A stretch of DNA of 49,172 nucleotides, taken from Planctomycetota bacterium (lineage in GTDB: Bacteria > Planctomycetota > MHYJ01 > JACPRB01). The stretch spans positions 1 to 49,172 of the forward strand of contig DATLZA010000019.1 of NCBI GenBank assembly GCA_035574235.1. Direction: 5' to 3'. A model generated the notes under the pieces. The model saw only the letters and a program-made list of their open reading frames with translations. It was not told the DNA's origin and ran no database searches. Position numbers and translations under genes: made by a program. Of this stretch, positions 1 through 8,166 are shown piece by piece; position 1 is the stretch's first letter; every line of letters starts with the position of its first letter.

Positions 1-2742
1 CCGGCCCTGGCCCAGGAGAACGATCCCGACCGCCACAAGAGCGCCACCGCCGTCTTCCACGAGGGATATCGCGCCGAGACGGGCCCCAAGCCCAACCTCG
101 CCGTCGCCATCGCCAAGTACAAGAAGGCGGCGGAGAAGGCCAAGCAGGAGAAGAACGGCGAAATCGGGGCGCAGGCCCTGGTCCGCCTGGCCGGCTGCTA
201 CGAGAAACAGGACCCCGAGGGCATCGCGGAAGCCAAGGCCGCCTACGAAGACGTCGCTTCATCGTTCGGGGACGTCAAGCCTTGGGCGGACCTGGCGCGT
301 GAACGCGCTTCCTACAAGGGCGTGGATGTGTGGCTGCGCCGGCTGCATGCGGCCCTGGACCCCTGGCGGGTGTCCGCCGACCGGAGCCCGCTCTCGCCGC
401 TCCTGGTCGAGAAGAAGGCGGCCGCGTGGGAAAAGATCAAGGCGCTCGACACGGAGGCGGTCCCGGGCCTTCTCTGGGGCCTGGGCCATCCGGATGAAGT
501 CATCCGGACGTTCGCGGGCGAGTGCCTGGCCGAGGTCGTCGACGAGGCGGGCCTGACCGCGGTCATCGCCAAGCTCAACGACCCGGATCCGAACGCCCGC
601 GCCGGCGCTTCCTCCGCCTTCCAGAAGATCTTCCGCAAGTGGAACAACGCGCGGGATCTCGAACGCCGCGCCGGAGAGCTCGAGCGGGACCTCGAAATCC
701 CTCTTCAGGCCGACAGCCGCGCCTCCGCGCACCACGCCAAACTCCGCGAGGAGGCCTCCAAGCTCCGCAAGGCCGCCGAGGAGATCCGCCGGCACATTCC
801 CGCCGGCCTCGCCACGGCGGACATCCAGGGGGCGCTCGAGAAGATTATCGCCGACGAGAACGCCGACCCGCAGGCCCGGCGCGAAGCCGCCCAGGCGGCA
901 TCCTGGATCGGAAACATCTCCGGATCGCTCGTGGACGCCCTCCTCAAGGGAATCGAGAGCAAGGACCGCAACGTCCGCGAGGCCTGCGTCCGGGCCGCCG
1001 GAGCGGTCGACACCTCGGTCGGGGCGGACAAGCACCGGCTGGCCGACGCCCTGATCCGTGCGGTCCAGTACGAGCCGGCGCGCGACCCGAACCCCTCGGA
1101 GGCCGACTGGCCCAACGACGAAGCCGTCCGCCAGGCGGCCGCGGAGGCCCTCGAGCGCATCGGCCTGATCAAGTCCCTGCCGGCCCTCATCGAGGCGCTC
1201 GACGATAACGACGCCCGGGTGCGTCATGCCGCGTTCCGCGCCCTTCGCCGGATCACGGACCGGGACCTCGAGTACGAAAAGGACGACAAAGGCCTGCCCC
1301 GCACCTACGAGCCCGACAAGCCCCTCCAGGAGCGCCGCAAGGCGCAGGCCAAGTGGAAGGAATGGTGGGAGCAGACGGGCGGCGTGCCGGTTCTCGTGGA
1401 GCGGTTCTGGGCCTTCCAGGCGCAGTGGAAAGACGTCAACGCGGCGCGCCTGTTCGATCCGGAGACGTATCTGCGGGAGGTGGAGTCGCGCCTCTGGTCG
1501 GCGCTGGATCCCAAGGCGACCGAGGAGCGCGCCAAACGCGTCGTGGAAGACTTCCAGCGCCGCAAGGAGGTCTTCGTCCAGGACGCCGTCGATCTCGGGG
1601 CGGAGGCGCTGGACCGCCTGATCCCTTTCCTCGGCGGCAAGACGGAGCGCGACCCGGCCAAGCCGAGCGGCGCCGTTCGCGCCTTCGTGGCGCAGTCCTG
1701 CGCGCGGATCGTCGAAAAGCATTCGCCGCCCCAGGGCAACGACAAGCTGCGGGACAAGCTCATCCAGGGCGAAGACGGCGCCCAGAAGGCCGGCGCCGCG
1801 CTGGCCCTGGGATTTCTCCCGCGCACGCTCGCCCAGGCCGCCGACCGCCAGGCGCTTCAGGCTCAGGGGCTTTCCGCCACCGAACCCGAGGTGCGCGAGG
1901 CCGCCGCCTGGGCGCTCTCGAAGGTGGGGGAAGAGTCCGCCGCCGCGGATCTGACCCGGGTGGCCGTTTCCGACGCCGACCCGAACGTCCAGGCGGCCGC
2001 CCTGCGGGCGCTCTTCGCCCTGAAGCCTAAGAATCCGGACACGATCCAGGCGCTCGGCGCCATGGTGGCCGACGAGCCCGACGCGCCCGGCGGTCCGAGC
2101 AAGAAGGCGCGGGACAAGAACATCCGCGCGCTGGCCGTGGAGGCTCTCGGCGCGATCGCCGATCCCTCCGCCACGCCTTTCCTGTTGCGGGCGCGCCGCG
2201 ACGAGATGCGGGCCGTGCGGGAGGCCGCCACGGTCGCCCTCCGCAAGGTCCACCAGACCGATCCCAAGGTCGCTTCCGAGGAGTGCCTGAAAGCGCTCCG
2301 CGACGAACGGCGCAAGACCGACGACCGGATCGGCGCCGCGCTGGCCCTGGGCGACATGGCGGAGCCGGCGTACGCCAAAGCTCTCAGCGAGCGCCTGGTG
2401 GACCTTAATCCGCCGCGCGTCCTGCGGGATCCGGATCCGGGCGTTCGGATGGCCCTTTGCCGGGCGATCGGAGCGATGGGCGAGAAGGCCAAGCTCCGCA
2501 GCGTCGTGGAGCGCCTGATCCAGTCGATGGGCGACGAGAGCGGCCGCGAGACGCAGGATGTCCGCAACGCCGCCTATGAAGCGCTCAAAGAGGTGACCGG
2601 GATCAACCCGGACGCCGAAGGCAGCCCCGACGCGGCCAGGAAGTTCCGCGCCTCCGACGAGAAAACCAACCGCGCGGCGGCCGTGCGCGCGTGGGTGCAG
2701 TGGTTCGAGGCGGAAAAAGGCAACCTGCGGGACGCCGAATAG
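1..2742 (+). CDS. HEAT-repeat/TPR-like protein, N-terminus cut by window edge
   Basis: The frame is open from base 1 to the TAG at 2740-2742, giving 913 residues; the first ATG in this frame (322) is internal. The first residues read PALAQENDP, which looks like the end of a signal peptide (AxA-type cleavage), so the protein is probably exported and starts shortly before the window. Residues 1-110 are helical and TPR-like (KYKKAAEKAK, ALVRLAGCYEKQ). The rest is mainly HEAT/PBS-lyase-like repeats, with recurring patterns such as DPDPNARAGASSAFQKI, DDNDARVRHAAFRALRRI and DADPNVQAAALRALFALK, interrupted by a charged coiled-coil near residues 215-275. Such proteins are usually protein-binding scaffolds; no catalytic motif is visible. 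The next gene has its own promoter 30 bp downstream. The HEAT architecture is secure, the role unknown. Confidence 0.9.
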   Translation, partial: PALAQENDPDRHKSATAVFHEGYRAETGPKPNLAVAIAKYKKAAEKAKQEKNGEIGAQALVRLAGCYEKQDPEGIAEAKAAYEDVASSFGDVKPWADLARERASYKGVDVWLRRLHAALDPWRVSADRSPLSPLLVEKKAAAWEKIKALDTEAVPGLLWGLGHPDEVIRTFAGECLAEVVDEAGLTAVIAKLNDPDPNARAGASSAFQKIFRKWNNARDLERRAGELERDLEIPLQADSRASAHHAKLREEASKLRKAAEEIRRHIPAGLATADIQGALEKIIADENADPQARREAAQAASWIGNISGSLVDALLKGIESKDRNVREACVRAAGAVDTSVGADKHRLADALIRAVQYEPARDPNPSEADWPNDEAVRQAAAEALERIGLIKSLPALIEALDDNDARVRHAAFRALRRITDRDLEYEKDDKGLPRTYEPDKPLQERRKAQAKWKEWWEQTGGVPVLVERFWAFQAQWKDVNAARLFDPETYLREVESRLWSALDPKATEERAKRVVEDFQRRKEVFVQDAVDLGAEALDRLIPFLGGKTERDPAKPSGAVRAFVAQSCARIVEKHSPPQGNDKLRDKLIQGEDGAQKAGAALALGFLPRTLAQAADRQALQAQGLSATEPEVREAAAWALSKVGEESAAADLTRVAVSDADPNVQAAALRALFALKPKNPDTIQALGAMVADEPDAPGGPSKKARDKNIRALAVEALGAIADPSATPFLLRARRDEMRAVREAATVALRKVHQTDPKVASEECLKALRDERRKTDDRIGAALALGDMAEPAYAKALSERLVDLNPPRVLRDPDPGVRMALCRAIGAMGEKAKLRSVVERLIQSMGDESGRETQDVRNAAYEALKEVTGINPDAEGSPDAARKFRASDEKTNRAAAVRAWVQWFEAEKGNLRDAE

Positions 2743-2771
2743 CCGCCCCGGAACGGCGCTCCGGCGGGGGC

Positions 2772-2800
2772 TTGAAAACGGCCGCCGGAAGGGGGATAAT
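2772..2800 (+). promoter_or_regulatory. Sigma-70-type promoter of the HNH gene
   Basis: TTGAAA (2772-2777), a 17-nt spacer and GATAAT (2795-2800) form a near-consensus housekeeping promoter between the HEAT gene and the HNH gene. The predicted transcript would start near 2806-2808, only about 10 nt before the ATG at 2817, so the GGTGGA at 2805-2810 is only partly inside the mRNA. Confidence 0.7.
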
Positions 2801-2816
2801 TCGCGGTGGATCCCCT

Positions 2817-3470
2817 ATGGACGACAACGGCAGTGCAGGCCCCCCAGCGGCCTCCGACCATCCCCTCTCCTCGAGCGTTCTGGTGCTCAACCGGAACTAC
2901 GCCGCGATCCGCGTGGTGTCCGCCCGGCGGGCGTTCATCCTGGTGTACAAGAATTTTGCCGAGGTCATCGACGCTCACGCCGACGAGTTCGACGCCTTCG
3001 ACTTCTCCGGCTGGATCCTGCACTCCCGCGTGCATGAAGAGAGCCCGGCGGCGTTCGACCGGTTCGTGCGGACCCCGCGGGCCGCGATCCTGGTCCCGCG
3101 GGTCATCCGCCTGGTCGGCTACGACAAGATTCCCAAGCGGGAGGTGAAGTTCAGCCGGCGCAATATCCTCGCGCGGGACGAGCACCGCTGTCAGTACTGC
3201 GGCAAGCGGTTCCCCGCCTCGCAGCTTTCGATCGATCACGTGGTCCCCAAATCGCGGGGCGGGAAGTCCACCTGGACGAACGTGGTGGCCGCCTGCAACC
3301 CGTGCAATACCCTGAAGGGAGGTCGGATGCCGTGGGAAGCCTCCATGAAGCTCCGCAAGGCCCCCACGGTTCCCAAGAAAAACCCCGTCCTCATCGACAA
3401 GGTACGCTCTCAGGAATACGGTCTGTGGAGGCATTTCCTGGGCGACGGGGAGCTGGCGCTGGACGCGTGA
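2817..3470 (+). CDS. HNH endonuclease-like protein
   Basis: A 217-aa protein of the bacterial HNH family with an N-terminal PUA-like extension. Residues 20-110 (VLVLNRNYAAIRVVSARRAF onward) form the usual beta-rich domain that precedes the nuclease in this family. The HNH module follows: a zinc-ribbon CQYC (C125, C128), the active IDH (D140, H141), VPKSRGG, N155 and CNPCN (C160, C163, N164). All HNH metal and zinc ligands appear present, so it should be active, but the family is widespread and its substrate is not established. ATG 2817 is chosen because it lies just behind a good promoter; the frame is open further upstream but would overlap the previous gene. The next gene starts on a GTG overlapping this stop codon (GTGA). 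Confidence 0.88.
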   Translation: MDDNGSAGPPAASDHPLSSSVLVLNRNYAAIRVVSARRAFILVYKNFAEVIDAHADEFDAFDFSGWILHSRVHEESPAAFDRFVRTPRAAILVPRVIRLVGYDKIPKREVKFSRRNILARDEHRCQYCGKRFPASQLSIDHVVPKSRGGKSTWTNVVAACNPCNTLKGGRMPWEASMKLRKAPTVPKKNPVLIDKVRSQEYGLWRHFLGDGELALDA

Positions 3471-3643
3471 AGCGGCGGCTCCTTCTGGCCGCGGGGCCGG
3501 CGGCCTGTCTCGGAGGCTGTACGGCGCTGGGTCAGACCCTGGGAGCGGTGGGCCAGATTGTCGACCTGGCGATCGCCCTGGCCCTGGCGGCGGCGCCGTT
3601 CGCCCTCAGCTACTATCTCTGGCGGCGGTCTCAGGACGACTGA
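3467..3643 (+). CDS. Small lipoprotein-like membrane peptide
   Basis: A 58-aa ORF whose GTG start overlaps the TGA of the HNH gene (GTGA), arguing for coupled translation. The N-terminus has a basic KRR, a hydrophobic stretch LLLAAGPAA and a lipobox ending in Cys (CLGGC), so a signal-peptidase II lipoprotein is likely. A second hydrophobic segment (residues 30-50, IVDLAIALALAAAPFALSYY) could cross a membrane and is followed by a basic tail WRRSQDD. No family is recognised. The signal structure and exact coupling make it more credible than a chance ORF. Its functional link to the HNH protein is unknown. Confidence 0.6.
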   Translation: MKRRLLLAAGPAACLGGCTALGQTLGAVGQIVDLAIALALAAAPFALSYYLWRRSQDD

Positions 3644-3659
3644 ATCTTCAGAACCGTCC

Positions 3660-3688
3660 TGGACCCGCCGGCGGTCGATCCGTAATAT
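3660..3688 (+). promoter_or_regulatory. Possible promoter of the PIN cassette
   Basis: TGGACC (3660-3665), 17 nt, TAATAT (3683-3688), each 4/6 to consensus, then 12 nt to the ATG at 3701. No Shine-Dalgarno sequence is visible. This is a weak match, supported mainly by its position in the only gap before the cassette. Confidence 0.35.
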
Positions 3689-3700
3689 GGACTTTCAGCG

Positions 3701-4480
3701 ATGAGCCTGTTGGACGTCGAGTATCCCCTGGTTCTTACCCCACGAACGATCGCCGGTTTGAACGGCCGCCTTGAACCGAGCGGACGGGAAACCCTCCTTG
3801 CCTTGACGCGCGAAGCCATTGCGAAGTGCTTTGTCCCCTTTGCCCGGTTCCGAGGACGGGACAGTTCTCAAGCTCTGCAGCGGGCCATCGAGATGTACTC
3901 TCCCTACCGAATCCTTCTCTTGCGGATGCTATTGAAGATTTTCGGACCCCAAGGCCTGAACGAGGTCTGCAGGCGCCTCCAGGATTATGTAGGGTCCCTT
4001 CAGTCTCAGGATTGGACCCGCATCGGGGCCGATTCGCGCCGGGTCCGCGCTTTGTTCGGGTCCTATTTTAAAACCGTGTCGCGGTTCCTGGCAGACTGGC
4101 GGAGAATAAGCGCTTGGCCCGACACAAGTCCGGCCTTCATCCGCCTCGTGGATAGTCTCTGGGTAGGATCGACGGCGCTCGACTTCTGCCTCACCGCACT
4201 CGTCTTGGCCGTTGAGGGCGAAATCGCTCTTCAAAAGTCTTCGCTCCGAGCTCTCATGGAAAGAGCGCGTTGGGCCGTACGACAGGTTTCCAAGGACATC
4301 GAAGCTCTGTGTCGCCGGCCCTCCCGGTTGGATGAGTATTTCTATCAGATTCTTCTCGAGCAGGGGCTGGTTCTGCCTTTCAGCGGCGCCGAGGATACCG
4401 GCAAACTCTCGGAGGATTTTGAACCCATTGCCGTTCGCGGCGAGCCTGTTTCTCGAACCCTCCTGCGCGATCGTCGATAA
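3701..4480 (+). CDS. Unknown 259-aa protein coupled to a PIN-domain RNase
   Basis: No family is recognised. The protein is predicted mostly alpha-helical, begins LDVEYPLVLTP, and contains amphipathic stretches around residues 60-90 (YSPYRILLLRMLLKIFG) and 150-175 (WVGSTALDFCLTALVLAVEG). It has no signal peptide and no clear DNA-binding motif. Its stop codon TAA overlaps the ATG of the PIN gene by one base (TAATG), so the two are translated together. Base composition is visibly less GC-rich than the flanking genes (many TT and AT-containing codons), as is the PIN gene, suggesting a separately acquired cassette. By position it could be an unusual large antitoxin or partner of the PIN toxin, but that is inference only. 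Confidence 0.8.
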   Translation: MSLLDVEYPLVLTPRTIAGLNGRLEPSGRETLLALTREAIAKCFVPFARFRGRDSSQALQRAIEMYSPYRILLLRMLLKIFGPQGLNEVCRRLQDYVGSLQSQDWTRIGADSRRVRALFGSYFKTVSRFLADWRRISAWPDTSPAFIRLVDSLWVGSTALDFCLTALVLAVEGEIALQKSSLRALMERARWAVRQVSKDIEALCRRPSRLDEYFYQILLEQGLVLPFSGAEDTGKLSEDFEPIAVRGEPVSRTLLRDRR

Positions 4481-4950
4481 TGGGCGCCTTCTTTCTGGAT
4501 TCAAGTGCCTGCGTGAAGCGCTATGTCTTGGAAGCCGGAACGGAGCAAGTTCGCTCCCTTTTTCAAGATGAGGATCATGATCTTTTTTTGTGCCGGCTCG
4601 CCGGACCCGAAATCGTCAGCGCATTGACGCGTCGTCGCCGGGAGAAGGATCTCGACGAGAACGCCTATACCATCGCGCTCGAGGCTTTCCATCGCCATCT
4701 TCAAAATGACCTCATCGTCATCGAGGTAACGAAAGGCGTTCTGTCGCTCGCCATGGACATGGCCCGCCGGTATGCGATTCGCGGCGCCGATGCGGTTCAC
4801 TTGGCGGCCGCCTGTGAGGTGCGCAAGATACGAGAACAGCTGGGGCTTTCGACGCTGGTCTTCGTGTGCTCCGATGAAACGCTCAACAGGGCCGCGCAAC
4901 AGGAGGGTTTCGAGCTTCTGAATCCTGAAGGGGCGGAACCCCTCCGTTGA
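4480..4950 (+). CDS. PIN-domain ribonuclease (VapC-like toxin)
   Basis: A 156-aa single PIN domain. All four acidic active-site positions are present: D7 in FFLDSSACVKRY, E44 in GPEIVSAL, D104 in GADAVHLAAA and D132 in FVCSDETL. These coordinate Mg or Mn and cut RNA in the VapC family. The DSSA-VKRY and DAVHLA signatures fit the branch often annotated as type II toxin VapC. No small AbrB/RHH antitoxin is adjacent; instead the gene is coupled by a one-base overlap to an upstream 259-aa protein. It ends 7 bp from the convergent hisIE stop codon. Family assignment is strong; toxin activity is inferred. Confidence 0.9.
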   Translation: MGAFFLDSSACVKRYVLEAGTEQVRSLFQDEDHDLFLCRLAGPEIVSALTRRRREKDLDENAYTIALEAFHRHLQNDLIVIEVTKGVLSLAMDMARRYAIRGADAVHLAAACEVRKIREQLGLSTLVFVCSDETLNRAAQQEGFELLNPEGAEPLR

Positions 4951-4957
4951 ACACGGA

Positions 4958-5533
4958 TCAAGGTTTCCTCGCTCTCCTCCGCTCCAGCACCCTCTCCACC
5001 CGCTCGAACGGCACCCCCGAGGCGAACAGCAGCAGGAGATAGAAGTACAGGAGATCCGCCGCCTCCTCCGCAATCCGGTCCTTGCGCCGGCCGCGGGAGG
5101 CCATCAGAAGCTCGCACGCCTCCTCCAGAAGCTTCGCCCGAAGCTTGGCGGGATCCGCCAGGAGCGCGTTCGTGTAGGAGTCTTTCCGGGGCTTCCTCCG
5201 GCGGTCCTCGAACACGCGCCAGAGCTCGTCCAGGATGCCCCGCGCCCGCCAGGGCTTGCGCGCGAAGCACGTGGGGGTCCCCCGGTGACAGGCCGGCCCC
5301 TCCTGGATCACGCGGGCCAGAATCGTGTCCCGGTCGCAATCGTAGTGGAGGCTCACCACCTTCTGGACGTGCCCGGACTCCTCGCCCTTCTTCCAGAGGC
5401 GCCGGCGCGACCGGCTCCAGTAGTGCATGTAGCCCGTCCGCCGCGTCCGGCGCAGCGCCTCCGCGTCGGCATAGGCCAGCATGAGGACGTCGTTCGTCCG
5501 CACGTCCTGGGCGATGACGGGAATGAGCTTCAT
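4958..5533 (-). CDS. hisI: Bifunctional phosphoribosyl-AMP cyclohydrolase / phosphoribosyl-ATP pyrophosphatase
   Basis: A 191-aa HisIE fusion performing steps 2 and 3 of histidine synthesis. The HisI half (1-105) has the metal ligands HYDCDRD (D65, C66, D67, D69) and [10 protein letters not shown] (C82, H83, C89). The HisE half (115-191) has the acidic KLLEEACEL and [12 protein letters not shown] helices of the MazG-like fold that bind Mg. The ATG overlaps the hisF stop by four bases (ATGA), which fixes the start. It is the last gene of the operon and ends 7 bp from the convergent PIN gene, with no obvious terminator between them. Confidence 0.95.
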   Translation of the reverse strand: MKLIPVIAQDVRTNDVLMLAYADAEALRRTRRTGYMHYWSRSRRRLWKKGEESGHVQKVVSLHYDCDRDTILARVIQEGPACHRGTPTCFARKPWRARGILDELWRVFEDRRRKPRKDSYTNALLADPAKLRAKLLEEACELLMASRGRRKDRIAEEAADLLYFYLLLLFASGVPFERVERVLERRRARKP

Positions 5534-6282
5534 CGAAGAAGAAGTCCTTTCCGCCGAAGAAAATCCTTCACCGCCGCAACCGTCGTCGTTCCGTAGTGAA
5601 AGATGGACGCCGCCAGCGCCGCGTCCGCCTTCCCCCGGGTCAGGACGTCGTAGATGTGCTCCGCCGAACCGCATCCTCCCGAGGCGATGACCGGAACCGG
5701 AACCGCTTCCGCCACGGCCGCCGTGACCTCGACATCGTACCCCGCGGTCGTGCCGTCCGCGTCGATGCTGGTCAGGAGAATCTCCCCCGCGCCCAAATCC
5801 GCCGCCCGGCGCGCCCACGCCACGGTGTCCAGCCCCGCCGGACGCGACCCGGCATGCGTATACACCCGGTGCCCCCCGGCCTCCCGACGCGTGTCGATCG
5901 CCACGACCACGCACTGGGAGCCGAAATCGCGCGCCGCCCGCCGGATAAGATCCGGATCCTGAACCGCGGCCGTGTTGATCGAAACCTTGTCCGCTCCGGC
6001 GCGCAGCGTCTCCTTGACGTCCTCGTAGGATCGGATGCCGCCGCCGATCGTGAGCGGGATGAAGAGACGCTCCGCCGTCCGGCGCGCGGTCTCCAGGATC
6101 GTGCGCCGCGCCTCCACCGTGGCGCCGATGTCCAGGAAGACGACCTCGTCGGCTCCCTCGCGCTCGTACCGCTCCGCCAGCTCCGCGGGGTCCCCCACGT
6201 CCGCGAGATTCTGAAAACGGACGCCCTTGACGACGCGCCCCCCTCGGACGTCCAGACACGGAATGATCCGTTTGGTCAGCAT
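5530..6282 (-). CDS. hisF: Imidazole glycerol phosphate synthase, cyclase subunit
   Basis: A 250-aa TIM barrel that, with HisH, converts PRFAR and ammonia to IGP and AICAR. The two catalytic aspartates are visible: D11 in IPCLDV and D130 in [10 protein letters not shown]. Phosphate-binding turns TIGGGIRS and VIASGGCGS are intact, and the length is normal. The ATG overlaps the hisB stop by one base (TGATG), and its own stop overlaps hisIE by four. Like other operon members it depends on coupled translation from hisG. Confidence 0.97.
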   Translation of the reverse strand: MLTKRIIPCLDVRGGRVVKGVRFQNLADVGDPAELAERYEREGADEVVFLDIGATVEARRTILETARRTAERLFIPLTIGGGIRSYEDVKETLRAGADKVSINTAAVQDPDLIRRAARDFGSQCVVVAIDTRREAGGHRVYTHAGSRPAGLDTVAWARRAADLGAGEILLTSIDADGTTAGYDVEVTAAVAEAVPVPVIASGGCGSAEHIYDVLTRGKADAALAASIFHYGTTTVAAVKDFLRRKGLLLR

Positions 6283-6827
6283 CAGCGCTTCCAGCGGACC
6301 TTGCCTTTCGTCGAACGGAGCTCCGCCGCCGGCCGGGTGGCCTGATGAAGCGCCATCCCCAGCGCCTTGAAGGCGGCCTCATTGACGTGGTGGAAATTCC
6401 TCCCCCGATGGACCAGGACATGCAGCGTCAGCCGCGCCTCCATCGCGAAGCTCCGCAGAAAGTGCTCCAACATCTCGTCGGGAAGCGGCGCCTCGCAGAA
6501 GGGCCGGTCCACCAGATCCACCGCCACCGTCACGAGCGCGTCGTCCATCGGCACCGTGGCGCAGCCGACCCGTTCCACCGGGCGGCCCGCCAGGGCCTCC
6601 CGCAGCGCCTTCCCCATCGTGATCGCCACGTCTTCGATCACGTGGTGGCCGAAGTCCCCGGACGCCCGGATCTCGAGGGCGAACTTGCCGAACCGGGCCA
6701 CGGACTCCAGCATGTGCCGCAGCCAGCGGTCCGGCACGTCCAGGCGGTACCGGCACGGGCCGTCCAGACCGATCCGGACGGCGATATCGGTTTCCCGGGT
6801 CTTGCGGGCGACGCGTCGGGTTCTCAT
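6282..6827 (-). CDS. hisB: Imidazoleglycerol-phosphate dehydratase (divergent)
   Basis: A 181-aa monofunctional HisB. The paired Mn-binding motifs are present: HHVIED at 61-66 and HHVNE at 146-150, with VPMDDAL at 93-99 and an N-terminal RKTRETDI. It is shorter than the usual ~195 aa and some normally conserved stretches are changed: the usual FFDHML is RWLRHML, and the usual D-HH spacing before the first His pair is shortened ([10 protein letters not shown]). There is no histidinol-phosphatase domain, so that step must be encoded elsewhere. The start overlaps hisA by four bases (ATGA). Confidence 0.93.
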   Translation of the reverse strand: MRTRRVARKTRETDIAVRIGLDGPCRYRLDVPDRWLRHMLESVARFGKFALEIRASGDFGHHVIEDVAITMGKALREALAGRPVERVGCATVPMDDALVTVAVDLVDRPFCEAPLPDEMLEHFLRSFAMEARLTLHVLVHRGRNFHHVNEAAFKALGMALHQATRPAAELRSTKGKVRWKR

Positions 6828-7567
6828 CGGGCCACGGCCTTCGCCTGGACGAAATCGATCCGGTTCGAGTAGAGCGCCGAGCCGATGACCAGCCCGTAGG
6901 CGCCCAGGCTCTTGAAACGGGCGACCTCCTCGAGCGTGGTCACACCCCCGGAGAAAATCACGGGCTTCGGGGAGGCCTCGAGGACGGCTTTGACGGGATC
7001 CCACTGGACCCCCTGACCCTTCCCCTCGACGGCCACGTTCGTGTAGAGGAAGGCGGCAATGGGGAGGTCTCCCGCCTGCCGCAGAAAATCGACCACGTCC
7101 ACGCCCGCCTTCTCCTGCCAGCCGCCGACGACGATCTCCCGGCCGACCGCGTCCACCGCCACGACGATCCGCTCCGGATACGCCTCCGCGGCGCCGACCA
7201 GCCAGTTCCAGTCCTTGATCGCGCGGGTTCCCACGACGACCCGGTCGATCGAGGCGCCCGTGTCCCCCAGCTCCGCCTCCAGAAGCAGCCGGAGCGTCGC
7301 CGCGTCCCGCACGCCGCCGCCCCACTGGAGCCGCGCTTTGTGGCGGGCGACCTTCGGGAGAATCGACAGCAGCGCCAGATGATTCGGCATCCCCTCCCCG
7401 AGCGCCGCATTCAAGTCCACCACGTGGAGCCACTCCGCCCCGGCGGAAAGCCATCGGTCCGCCACGATCGCGGGCGTCCCGTAGACCTTCTCCTCCCGCC
7501 GGTGCTGGGCGGCCTCGAGCTTGACGACGTTCCCGTTCATGAGGTCCATCGCGGGGAAGATGATCAT
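6824..7567 (-). CDS. hisA: ProFAR isomerase
   Basis: A 247-aa TIM-barrel isomerase that opens the ribose ring of ProFAR (Amadori rearrangement). D8 in FPAMDL and D139 in VVAVDAVG match the two catalytic aspartates of the family. The phosphate loops QWGGGVRD and IFSGGVTT are present. The usual T-D-I-x-R-D-G loop reads YTNVAVEGKG, so it is a somewhat divergent HisA. ATG 7567 overlaps the hisH stop by four bases; MIIFPA is the canonical family N-terminus, which supports this start. Confidence 0.95.
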   Translation of the reverse strand: MIIFPAMDLMNGNVVKLEAAQHRREEKVYGTPAIVADRWLSAGAEWLHVVDLNAALGEGMPNHLALLSILPKVARHKARLQWGGGVRDAATLRLLLEAELGDTGASIDRVVVGTRAIKDWNWLVGAAEAYPERIVVAVDAVGREIVVGGWQEKAGVDVVDFLRQAGDLPIAAFLYTNVAVEGKGQGVQWDPVKAVLEASPKPVIFSGGVTTLEEVARFKSLGAYGLVIGSALYSNRIDFVQAKAVAR

Positions 7568-8166
7568 GCGCGTTCTCCGGCGAAACGCACGAAGCGATCG
7601 ATGAGTTCCAGGCCCGCCCGGCTCGACTTCTCCGGATGGAATTGTACCGCCCAGACGTTCGCCCGCGCCGCCGCCGCGGCGAACCGGCCGCCGTAGTCGG
7701 CCGTGGCCACGCACGGTTCCGAACACTCCGACGGGGCGTACGAGTGGACGAAATAGAAGGCCGCGCCGGCCGGCGTTCCCTCGAAGGGACCCGTTCCGCG
7801 ATGATCGACCGTGTTCCATCCGATGTGCGGCAGTCGCGCATGACGCAGGCGCCGCACCCGCCCGGGAAAGAATCCGAGCCCTTCCCCTTCGCCCTCCTCG
7901 CTCGACTCGTACAGGATCTGCATGCCGATGCAGACGGCGAAGGCCGGCAGGCCTTCCTCGAGCCGCGCGCGAAGCTCCGCCCGGAACGGCGCGACCTGGG
8001 CGGCCACTTTGCCGAAGGCGCCCACCCCGGGCAGGAGAAGAACGCGGGCCTTGAGAATGCGATCGGGATCGGTCTCCACCGAGACCGAGGCGCCGGCCCG
8101 CTCGAAGGCCTTCTTCAGGCTGTGGATGTTCCCCACGCCGTAGTCCAGAAGCGTCACCGGGAGCAT
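7564..8166 (-). CDS. hisH: Imidazole glycerol phosphate synthase, glutaminase subunit
   Basis: A 200-aa class I glutamine amidotransferase. The nucleophile is C79 in FAVCIGMQ, with H177 and E179 in QFHPEKS completing the triad, and the oxyanion strand LLPGVGAFG at 45-52. It supplies ammonia to HisF. The start is set at ATG 8166, giving the family N-terminus VTLLDYGVGN; an in-frame ATG at 8178 is possible. Either overlaps the end of hisC, by 13 or 25 bases. Confidence 0.95.
   Translation of the reverse strand: MLPVTLLDYGVGNIHSLKKAFERAGASVSVETDPDRILKARVLLLPGVGAFGKVAAQVAPFRAELRARLEEGLPAFAVCIGMQILYESSEEGEGEGLGFFPGRVRRLRHARLPHIGWNTVDHRGTGPFEGTPAGAAFYFVHSYAPSECSEPCVATADYGGRFAAAAARANVWAVQFHPEKSSRAGLELIDRFVRFAGERA

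Noticed and set aside
3302-3466. Longer version of the small lipoprotein starting at an upstream ATG
   Set aside because: It would overlap most of the HNH motif region in another frame and would lose the N-terminal signal peptide; the GTG at 3467 gives a proper lipobox and a GTGA overlap.
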